Positions 1-5,648 of a stretch of DNA of 6,782 nucleotides are shown in pieces. Position numbers and translations under genes: made by a program. Each line of letters starts with the position of its first letter. Position 1 is the stretch's first letter. The notes under the pieces were generated by a model. It did not search any database. It was not told where the DNA came from and worked only from the letters and a program-made list of their open reading frames with translations. Origin of the DNA: an uncultured Lachnospiraceae bacterium (lineage in GTDB: Bacteria; Bacillota_A; Clostridia; Lachnospirales; Lachnospiraceae); the NCBI GenBank assembly GCA_946410365.1, contig CAMKAA010000050.1, forward strand, positions 1 to 6,782, given 5' to 3'.

Positions 1-1
1 T

Positions 2-529
2 TACGGCGTCGAGCAGTTATTCCTGGATCTGAGTCTGATCTTCAGCTACAGCAACAGTTCTCTTTTGAAGCAGTCAACCGAGGAAATTCCGGAGGAGAGC
101 TACGCCGAGCAGATCAAAGAGACAGGAGGCAGCAAACCCGTGAGCACTTATGTACCTTTCAGAAACGGTCTCTTCCTTTCTTCTGCTGCCAGTATCGCTC
201 TCAGCAAAGATTGCGGAGTGATCTACTACGGCGCCCATGCGGACGACGCGGCGGGCTGCGCGTATCCCGACTGCTCACCGGTCTTCAACAATGCGATGAA
301 CGAGGCGATCTGGGAGGGCTCCGGCCGTCAGCTTCGAATTGAGGCGCCCTTTGTCAACATGAACAAGGCCGACATCGTTCGAATCGGTCTGGAACTTGGC
401 GTCCCCTACGAACTGACATGGTCCTGCTATGAGGGCAGCGAAAAGCCTTGCGGAAAGTGCGGCACATGCATCGACAGAGCTGCAGCGTTTGCAGCCAACG
501 GAGTTGAGGACCCGGCGTTGAGCATTTAG
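2..529 (+). CDS. queC: 7-cyano-7-deazaguanine synthase QueC (5'-partial)
   Basis: QueC converts 7-carboxy-7-deazaguanine to preQ0 using ATP and ammonia, in the cytoplasm, on the way to queuosine in tRNA. The frame is open from the left edge, so 175 residues are visible and roughly 45 N-terminal residues are missing, including the ATP-binding PP-loop (SGGxDS) expected there. Visible landmarks are TYVPFRN at fragment residues 49-55, GAHADDAAG followed by YPDC at about 77-91, and the C-terminal zinc-binding cysteines C142, C150, C153 and C156 (pattern C-x7-C-x2-C-x2-C) in CYEGSEKPCGKCGTC. These are family hallmarks. A TTG at 65 opens a shorter reading of the same frame, but the conserved sequence upstream (LFLDLSLI) shows it is internal. 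queF follows 43 nt downstream on the same strand, as expected for a queuosine-precursor operon; any preQ1 riboswitch, queD or queE would lie left of the window. Confidence 0.95.
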   Translation, partial: YGVEQLFLDLSLIFSYSNSSLLKQSTEEIPEESYAEQIKETGGSKPVSTYVPFRNGLFLSSAASIALSKDCGVIYYGAHADDAAGCAYPDCSPVFNNAMNEAIWEGSGRQLRIEAPFVNMNKADIVRIGLELGVPYELTWSCYEGSEKPCGKCGTCIDRAAAFAANGVEDPALSI

Positions 530-572
530 TATGAACGAAAAATGACTAAACACAGTCTTACAGGAATGGAGA

Positions 573-1061
573 ATGAAGATGAGAGAAACCGAGGGACTTA
601 CTTTACTGGGAAACAAGAACGTGAAATATGACACCGAATATAATCCGGGCCTTCTCGAGACTTTTGAGAACAAGCATCCGGAGAACGACTACTGGGTCAA
701 ATTCAACTGCCCGGAGTTCACGTCGCTTTGCCCGATCACCGGGCAGCCGGACTTTGCCAATATTATCATCACATATGTGCCTGCCAAGCGTATGGTAGAG
801 AGCAAGAGCCTGAAGCTCTACCTCTTTTCTTTCCGCAACCACGGCGATTTCCACGAGGACTGCGTCAACAAGATCATGAAAGATCTGATCAAACTGATGG
901 ACCCCAAGTACATCGAAGTCCGCGGCCGATTCCTGCCCAGGGGCGGCATTTCCATCGATCCCTGGTGCAATTACGGAAAGCCCGGCACAAAATGGGAGAA
1001 GATCGCTGAGAACCGGATGATGTGGTTCGATATGAACCCTGAATCAGTGGATAACCGGTAA
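573..1061 (+). CDS. queF: NADPH-dependent 7-cyano-7-deazaguanine reductase QueF, type I
   Basis: QueF reduces the nitrile of preQ0 to the aminomethyl group of preQ1 with NADPH; it is a tunnel-fold enzyme in the cytoplasm. The 162-residue product has the length of unimodular QueF (Bacillus subtilis about 165). The motif [13 protein letters not shown] carries the nucleophile C53, which forms the thioimide with substrate, and the proton donor D60. The QueF signature [20 protein letters not shown] spans 76-95, with substrate-binding H94 and E95. All catalytic residues are present. Start choice: ATG 573 has AGGA at 562-565 with 7-nt spacing. ATG 579 (residue M3) has GGAG at 568-571 with 7-nt spacing and is nearly as good, so the true N-terminus may be two residues shorter. 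The gene is probably co-transcribed with queC, 43 nt upstream, and is followed by an intrinsic terminator. Confidence 0.97.
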   Translation: MKMRETEGLTLLGNKNVKYDTEYNPGLLETFENKHPENDYWVKFNCPEFTSLCPITGQPDFANIIITYVPAKRMVESKSLKLYLFSFRNHGDFHEDCVNKIMKDLIKLMDPKYIEVRGRFLPRGGISIDPWCNYGKPGTKWEKIAENRMMWFDMNPESVDNR

Positions 1062-1090
1062 ACGAATTTATATATGAGTGAATATAAGGA

Positions 1091-1131
1091 AGGCATTTCA
1101 CGGTCTTTGGGCTTGAAATGCCTCCTTTTTT
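1091..1131 (+). terminator. Intrinsic terminator of the queC-queF unit
   Basis: A perfect 10-bp stem pairs AGGCATTTCA (1091-1100) with TGAAATGCCT (1114-1123) around a 13-nt loop, and a run of six T (1126-1131) follows almost at once. The flanking GG/CC can extend the stem past one A-C mismatch. It starts 30 nt after the queF stop codon, so transcription of the queuosine genes should end here and the downstream helicase genes probably need their own promoter. Confidence 0.9.
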
Positions 1132-1208
1132 CTGTAAACCTGTTGCCGAGACTCGCCTAAAAAAGAACGAAATCCCGTCAAAAAAATCCGGTATACCCCT
1201 TGCGAGAA

Positions 1209-1241
1209 CCCTTTACTGGCGGATTTTCTGCCAATAAAGGG
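1209..1241. repeat. 33-nt palindromic repeat, copy 1
   Basis: The element is an imperfect inverted repeat. The left arm CCCTTTACTGGCGG pairs with the right arm CTGCCAATAAAGGG around a 5-nt ATTTT loop: 7 pairs, one C-A mismatch, then 6 pairs including one G-U wobble. It is followed by no T-run, so it is not a standard terminator. It matches copy 2 (86 nt downstream) at 32 of 33 positions. I see no target-site duplication beside it. It could be a REP-like or MITE-derived element, an RNA hairpin or a protein-binding site. Confidence 0.85.
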
Positions 1242-1294
1242 CCAAGTAAGTATATACTAGTAGTCTGGGACCCTGTGAGTACCCTTTTGCATTT

Positions 1295-1327
1295 CCCTTT
1301 ACTGGCGGATTTTCCGCCAATAAAGGG
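1295..1327. repeat. 33-nt palindromic repeat, copy 2
   Basis: This is the second copy of the 1209 element, in the same orientation. Its right arm is CCGCCAATAAAGGG, so the position that forms a G-U wobble in copy 1 is a G-C pair here; the single difference preserves the hairpin. The C-A mismatch in the stem is the same in both copies. No T-run follows. Because each copy is nearly self-complementary, the two copies could also pair with each other over the 53-nt spacer. Confidence 0.85.
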
Positions 1328-1349
1328 CTGCGGAAAGGCCTGTATCGGA

Positions 1350-1367
1350 GTTTTTCGGCGGAAAAAC
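1350..1367. repeat. Small inverted repeat (7-bp stem)
   Basis: GTTTTTC (1350-1356) and GAAAAAC (1361-1367) are exact inverted repeats around a GGCG loop. The element lies 17 nt upstream of the TATACT hexamer, where a -35 box would normally be. It may be an operator, a small transcript hairpin or chance; no T-run follows it. Confidence 0.4.
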
Positions 1368-1383
1368 ACGCGAAAATTTACGA

Positions 1384-1389
1384 TATACT
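1384..1389 (+). promoter_or_regulatory. Candidate -10 box for the helicase pair
   Basis: TATACT matches the sigma-A -10 consensus at five of six positions and lies 44 nt before the helicase start codon, downstream of the queF terminator. No recognisable TTGACA-like -35 box lies 16-18 nt upstream (that position reads GAAAAA), and there is no extended TG. This is the best candidate I can see in the intergenic region, but it is weak. Confidence 0.3.
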
Positions 1390-1432
1390 GTGCGCAAGGG
1401 AGGACGACGGCCAGGAAAGAAGAGTATGATTT

Positions 1433-3400
1433 ATGAGAAATGAAAGTTTAAACAGAATTTCAGATAATAAATCGAACAATAAATCAAACAATAAATCAGA
1501 TGCCGGGCATGAGAATACCGGTAATCGGATCGTGCTCAATGCCCAGCAGTCGGAAGCTGTGAAGACGGTGGAAGGACCGGTGCTTCTGCTGGCAGTGCCC
1601 GGAAGCGGTAAGACAACAGTTCTGGTACTGAGGCTGGGATATATGATCCTGAACTGTGGGATCAAGCCGGAGAATATTTTGACAGTGACGTATACGGTCG
1701 CTGCTACGCGGGATATGGCACGGAGGTTTGCGGGATATTTTGGCGAGGAGCTGGCGGCGAGGCTGGAGTTTAGGACGATCAACGGGATCTGCGCGAAGAT
1801 CATCGCGTATTACAGCCGGATGATCGGAAAGAAGCCATTTGAACTGGTGACAGATGAAAAGAGCACGGCGGGCATCCTGACTCAGATTTATCAGCAGGTG
1901 GAGCAGACCTGGCCGACGGAGGCGGATCTGCGCAATGTGCGGACTTTGATAACATACATCAAGAACCAGATGCTGACGGAAAAGGAAATCAAGGCACTCA
2001 GTAAGCAGAAGGGAAGCCCCTTGAGAGCGGCGGATTGTGACATCAACATCGCTGCGATCTATGAGAGGTATAACCGTTGGCTGCGGGAACAGCATCTGAT
2101 GGACTACGATGACCAGATGGTTTATGCGCTGACGATTCTGCGCAAGGTGCCGCAGGTGCTGGAGCATTTCCGGGAGCAGTACCGATATATCTGCGTGGAC
2201 GAGGCACAGGACACATCCAGGATCCAGCACACGATCATTGCCCTGTTGGCTTCAAAATATGACAATCTCTTCATGGTCGGCGACGAAGACCAGAGTATTT
2301 ACGGCTTCCGGGCCGCCTGTCCGGAGGCGCTGATAAATTTTGAGAGAGAGCACCGAGGTGCCAAAGTATTGCTGATGGAGCAGAATTATCGCTCCGGCAG
2401 CGGGATCGTTCGCGCGGCGGACCGCTTTATACAGAGGAATACGCTCCGGCACGCCAAACACATGATTTGCGCAGACGGCGCGGCGGAGGGGCCGGAAGTC
2501 AGAGAGATCGCGCTCAGGAACCGCAAGACCCAGTACAGCTATCTGCTGAAAGTGGCGGATGGGTGCGAAGAGGAGACGGCGATTCTGTATCGGAATAACG
2601 AGAGCGCTATACCGGTGGTCGATCTTTTGGAAAGAAATAATGTGCCGTACCGGATCAGGAATGCTGAGATTGGTTTTTTCACGCACCGGACGGTGACAGA
2701 TATTTCGAATATCATTAAGCTGGCTTATGATCCGCACGATACAGATGCTTTCATGGCGGTCTATTACAAGCTGGGGCTGTATCTGAACAAGGAGACGGCG
2801 GCACTGGTCTGTGACCTGAGCAGTCGGATCGGGATGCCGATTCTGGAAACGGCCTTAAGGTATGCGGATCTCAAACCCATGACGCTAAAAAGCGTGAGAT
2901 CGATCCGCACGCATCTGGAGAATATGAAGGAGGATCGGGGAGACCAGGCGGTTTTGAGGATCGAGCGCTTCATGGGATACGGCGAGTATCTGGAAAATGC
3001 GGGGATCAGGGACAGTAAGATCTATATTTTGAAAGCGATCGGAGCGCAGACAGAGTCGCCGGCGGAGCTGCTGGACCGGATCGGATATCTGGAAGATATT
3101 TTCCGCGGGAAGGAGTCGGATCCCGACTGCCCCTTTATTCTTTCAACAATTCATGCCAGTAAGGGGCTCGAATATGATACAGTTTACTTGATGGATGTTG
3201 CCGACGGGCTGTTCCCGGAGGAAGTTCCGGCGAGTATGAAGTATATGCAGCCGGAGGAGCGCCGGGCGTTCGAGGAGGAGAGACGGCTCTTCTATGTGGG
3301 AATGACCAGGGCAAAAAAGCGCCTGTTTGTGTTCACGACGGGGGCAAAATCAGTGTTTGCGGATGAGCTGTTCGGCAGGGAAAAGGTGAGGAAGCGGTAA
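1433..3400 (+). CDS. UvrD/PcrA-like superfamily 1 ATP-dependent DNA helicase
   Basis: The 655-residue product carries the full SF1A motif set, so it should be an ATP-driven 3'-5' DNA translocase. Seen: Q motif LNAQQSEAV (35-43), Walker A PGSGKTT (56-62, K60, T61), motif Ia VTYTVAATRDM (85-95), DYDDQ (224-228), motif II VDEAQDT (255-261), motif III VGDEDQSIYGFR (282-293), motif IV QNYRS (317-321), motif V TIHASKGLEYD (572-582), motif VI FYVGMTRAKKRL (620-631). It ends 24 residues after motif VI and lacks the C-terminal Tudor-like RNA-polymerase-binding tail of PcrA (usually 720-770 residues), so it is probably not the housekeeping PcrA. The first 33 residues are a low-complexity extension with NKSN repeats. 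An in-frame TGA at 1427-1429 excludes a longer start. The ribosome site is weak (AGAAGAG at 1418-1424, 8 nt before the ATG). The stop codon overlaps the start of the SNF2 gene. Confidence 0.95.
   Translation: MRNESLNRISDNKSNNKSNNKSDAGHENTGNRIVLNAQQSEAVKTVEGPVLLLAVPGSGKTTVLVLRLGYMILNCGIKPENILTVTYTVAATRDMARRFAGYFGEELAARLEFRTINGICAKIIAYYSRMIGKKPFELVTDEKSTAGILTQIYQQVEQTWPTEADLRNVRTLITYIKNQMLTEKEIKALSKQKGSPLRAADCDINIAAIYERYNRWLREQHLMDYDDQMVYALTILRKVPQVLEHFREQYRYICVDEAQDTSRIQHTIIALLASKYDNLFMVGDEDQSIYGFRAACPEALINFEREHRGAKVLLMEQNYRSGSGIVRAADRFIQRNTLRHAKHMICADGAAEGPEVREIALRNRKTQYSYLLKVADGCEEETAILYRNNESAIPVVDLLERNNVPYRIRNAEIGFFTHRTVTDISNIIKLAYDPHDTDAFMAVYYKLGLYLNKETAALVCDLSSRIGMPILETALRYADLKPMTLKSVRSIRTHLENMKEDRGDQAVLRIERFMGYGEYLENAGIRDSKIYILKAIGAQTESPAELLDRIGYLEDIFRGKESDPDCPFILSTIHASKGLEYDTVYLMDVADGLFPEEVPASMKYMQPEERRAFEEERRLFYVGMTRAKKRLFVFTTGAKSVFADELFGREKVRKR
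1466..1501 (+). repeat. 12-nt tandem repeat inside the helicase N-terminus
   Basis: Three consecutive 12-nt units begin with AATAAATC: AATAAATCGAAC, AATAAATCAAAC and AATAAATCAGAT. The last is degenerate at its end. They encode NKSN-NKSN-NKSD (residues 12-23). Because the unit length is a multiple of three, gain or loss of a unit would lengthen or shorten the N-terminus without breaking the frame. Confidence 0.85.
3384..3391 (+). promoter_or_regulatory. Ribosome binding site of the SNF2 gene
   Basis: AGGTGAGG lies inside the last codons of the helicase gene, 8 nt before the ATG at 3400. AGGTGA matches the 3' half of the extended Shine-Dalgarno consensus. Together with the TAATG stop-start overlap it supports the chosen start and coupled translation of the two genes. 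Confidence 0.7.
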
Positions 3401-5562
3401 TGGCAGCAGAAAGAATGCCTGATTTTAAAGAGATCAACAGACTGATCGAGAGTCTTCAGATGCTGGACCGGAGTTTTCAGAGGATCACTGCGGAATACGG
3501 AGGGCACGAAGCGAATGTGAGAAAGGCCTGCATGGCAGAACTTAAGAAGCAGTCTGCGGAATTTCTCAAAGAGATCCCGGTGGAGGAACTGAAAAATTCA
3601 AAGGCCGGTATCAGGATCAGCGCGCTTCAAAGCGCGGGATACAATACGCTGTATGATCTCTATAAAGCGGAGAACTGGAAACTTCAGAGAATTGACGGGA
3701 TCGGCGAGAAGCAGATCTCCTCGATCCGAAGCATTATCGGAGAATTCTTGAATCGTCTCTCCGTGAGAGCCCGCATCAGGCTGACACCTGACAGGGATGA
3801 TATAGCGTGCAGGACTCTGATCCACGAGATCGCAAGATTCAGAAAGATTGAGCAGATCAGGAGAGAGGCGGGACCGCTGACGGCGAGTGTGCATGAGACG
3901 ATCAGCGAACTGACGGAAGCGGTGCAGATCCGGAGCCGTTTACGCTGGGTCTTTTCCTTTGGCGGCAGGAAGGCAGAGACGATCAGGGCGATCGGCGATA
4001 TTCTGACCTATTGCAGGAGCGCCGAATACAATCTGGTGAAGAGCCTGATCTCCCAGTACGGAGAAGCCGAAAACATGGGCGTGCTCGACGCCATAGAGGA
4101 CTTTAAAAAGAACAGTGCCTCATACTACGCCATCATAGAACGGCTGACGGGGGCGGGCGCGAAGCGGGAACTGGTATACAGCAGTGTGCCTGCGCAGCTG
4201 GCGGAGGAAATCGACGCCTTTGCGCTGGACCTAAGCGGATTTAAGGGGAATCTCCGCGCCTATCAGGAATTTGGCACCCGATACATTCTGACAATGAAGA
4301 GGGTGCTCCTTGGCGACGAGATGGGGCTTGGCAAGACGATCCAGGCCATCGCCGCGATGACGCACCTTTACAGGGAGAACAAAAGGAGCCGCTTTCTGGT
4401 GGTCTGCCCGGCGTCTGTTATGATCAACTGGTGCAGAGAAATCCAAAAATTCAGTGACATTCCGGTCAATCTCCTGCACGGGCCTTTACTGGAAGACGCG
4501 CTGCTGAGCTTTACGGAACTCGGCGGCGCAGCCGTGACCAACTACGAGAGCATGGGCAAAATAGTGGGGACCATCGATAATCATCTGACCCTTTCCATGC
4601 TGATCATCGATGAGGCGCATTACATCAAGAATCCGGAGGCCAAGAGGACGCAGTACATCCATGCGCTGGAGGATGAGTCGGAGAGGATCCTTCTCATGAC
4701 AGGAACACCCCTGGAGAATAAAGTCAAAGAAATGTGTGAGCTGATCGGCTTCGTCCGCCCGGACATGGTGGAAAATGTGCGCACCTACGCGGGCATGCGT
4801 CAGCTTCCCGCTTTCCGGGAGATGCTGGCACCGGTCTATCTGCGCAGGCAGAGGGACATGGTCCTCGATGAACTGCCTCCTCTGACTGTGGAAGAGGAGT
4901 GGTGCGAGATGACGGCGGAAGATACGGCTGCCTACGGAATTGAGGTGATGGGCGGAAACTTCATGGGAATGCGGCGCGTCTCCTACCTGCAGGAGGATCT
5001 GTCGACTTCTTCCAAGGCACAGCGCCTCTATGAACTCTGTGACCAGGCGATGGAAGGAAGACAGAAAGTGATCATCTACTCCTATTTCCGGGAGACGATC
5101 CGGAAAGTATGTGACTTCCTGGGAGATGTGGTCATCGGATCGATCACCGGGAGCACGCCGCCTGAGGAGCGGCAGGATCTGATCGACAGGTTCTCGCAGA
5201 CCCCTGAGGGGGCTGTTCTGGTCTGCCAGATCCAGGCCGGAGGCACAGGACTTAATATCCAGGCGGCAGGCATCGTGATCTTCTGTGAGCCGCAGATCAA
5301 GCCCTCTCTTACCTGGCAGGCCATTTCCAGGGTCTACAGGATGGGGCAGGTGCAGAACGTGCTGGTCTATCATCTGCTTTGTGAGAACACTGTAGATGAG
5401 GCCATGCAGGAGATCCTGGCTGTCAAGGAAGAGGAATTCGACATGTTCGCCCACGACTCGGCGATCGCTGATGCGGCCGACGGGCTGGCTGATAAGGAAT
5501 GGATCCGGCAGCTCGTGGAGAAGGAGCGCAAAAAATACCTTCCGGCAGTGATAAACGACTGA
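3400..5562 (+). CDS. SNF2-family ATPase/helicase with N-terminal helix-hairpin-helix
   Basis: The 720-residue protein is a SNF2-type SF2 ATPase, expected to translocate on double-stranded DNA and remodel bound proteins rather than separate strands. The C-terminal core is complete: LRAYQEFG (285-292), motif I GDEMGLGKT (305-313), motif Ia VVCPASVMINW (334-344), DEAH box (404-407) followed by YIKNP, motif III LMTGTPLEN (432-440), motif IV KVIIYSYF (556-563), motif V AGGTGLN (613-619), and motif VI QAISRVYRMGQ (640-650) with both arginines. Residues about 71-116 form a helix-hairpin-helix: LQSAGYNTLYDL, then LQRIDGIGEKQI with hairpin GIG at 100-102, a non-specific DNA-backbone binding motif. Residues 1-70 and 117-280 are probably helical and charged; I do not recognise a family. 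There is no SWIM zinc motif. The start overlaps the upstream helicase stop by 1 nt with a good ribosome site, so the two are likely co-expressed and may act on the same DNA substrate. Confidence 0.95.
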   Translation: MAAERMPDFKEINRLIESLQMLDRSFQRITAEYGGHEANVRKACMAELKKQSAEFLKEIPVEELKNSKAGIRISALQSAGYNTLYDLYKAENWKLQRIDGIGEKQISSIRSIIGEFLNRLSVRARIRLTPDRDDIACRTLIHEIARFRKIEQIRREAGPLTASVHETISELTEAVQIRSRLRWVFSFGGRKAETIRAIGDILTYCRSAEYNLVKSLISQYGEAENMGVLDAIEDFKKNSASYYAIIERLTGAGAKRELVYSSVPAQLAEEIDAFALDLSGFKGNLRAYQEFGTRYILTMKRVLLGDEMGLGKTIQAIAAMTHLYRENKRSRFLVVCPASVMINWCREIQKFSDIPVNLLHGPLLEDALLSFTELGGAAVTNYESMGKIVGTIDNHLTLSMLIIDEAHYIKNPEAKRTQYIHALEDESERILLMTGTPLENKVKEMCELIGFVRPDMVENVRTYAGMRQLPAFREMLAPVYLRRQRDMVLDELPPLTVEEEWCEMTAEDTAAYGIEVMGGNFMGMRRVSYLQEDLSTSSKAQRLYELCDQAMEGRQKVIIYSYFRETIRKVCDFLGDVVIGSITGSTPPEERQDLIDRFSQTPEGAVLVCQIQAGGTGLNIQAAGIVIFCEPQIKPSLTWQAISRVYRMGQVQNVLVYHLLCENTVDEAMQEILAVKEEEFDMFAHDSAIADAADGLADKEWIRQLVEKERKKYLPAVIND

Positions 5563-5575
5563 CTATTCTTCACAC

Positions 5576-5606
5576 AAAAAAAGGACTGCATATACAGTCC
5601 TTTTTT
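5576..5606. terminator. Bidirectional intrinsic terminator between convergent genes
   Basis: AAAAAAGGACTG (5577-5588) pairs perfectly with CAGTCCTTTTTT (5595-5606) around a 6-nt CATATA loop. The six-T run on the plus strand ends the SNF2 transcript 14 nt after its stop codon. The A-run at 5576-5582 becomes a T-run for transcripts from the permease gene on the minus strand. One element can therefore serve both convergent units. Confidence 0.92.
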
Positions 5607-5648
5607 AATGCGCATATTGATGTTAAACAGCCGGAACTGCCGCCGGGA

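Larger units (their letters stand above)
1062..1432. other. Intergenic region with hairpin repeats, no convincing gene
   Basis: This 371-nt stretch separates queF from the helicase pair. It contains the queF terminator, an A-rich segment (1159-1187), two near-identical 33-nt palindromes (1209-1241 and 1295-1327), overlapping small palindromes between them (AGTATATACT at 1249-1258 and TACTAGTA at 1255-1262), a short hairpin (1350-1367) and a TATACT hexamer (1384-1389). Short open frames on both strands (for example 1200-1436 plus and 1178-1369 minus) read through the palindromes. They have no recognisable protein features, so I treat the region as non-coding. Confidence 0.75.

Noticed and set aside
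1..64. TTG at 65 as the start of a complete small protein
   Set aside because: The same frame is open to the left edge and its translation continues the QueC family sequence, so the gene is cut by the window.
531..545. Four-codon frame (MNEK) between queC and queF
   Set aside because: It is too short to support, with no ribosome site of its own and no link to a recognisable leader-peptide mechanism.
1209..1327. CRISPR-like array
   Set aside because: There are only two copies with one spacer of 53 nt, strong full-length dyad symmetry and no cas gene. This fits a palindromic intergenic repeat better.
1178..1436. Short open frames on both strands across the intergenic palindromes, as a possible small protein
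   Set aside because: They arise by reading through the two palindromes in different frames (86 nt is not a multiple of three). They have no good ribosome site and no conserved-looking sequence.
1496..2230. A 244-codon open frame on the minus strand inside the helicase gene
   Set aside because: It is antisense to the conserved helicase motifs, and its translation looks like a mirror frame with no family features.
4485..4495. CCTTTACTGG inside the SNF2 gene, resembling the arm of the intergenic palindromes
   Set aside because: Only about ten bases match, there is no inverted partner arm, and it lies in well-conserved coding sequence; most likely chance.
4486..5454. A 322-codon open frame on the minus strand inside the SNF2 gene
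   Set aside because: It lies fully antisense to a gene with all SNF2 motifs. The product is rich in His, Leu, Arg and Asp as expected of a mirror frame, and has no recognisable domain.
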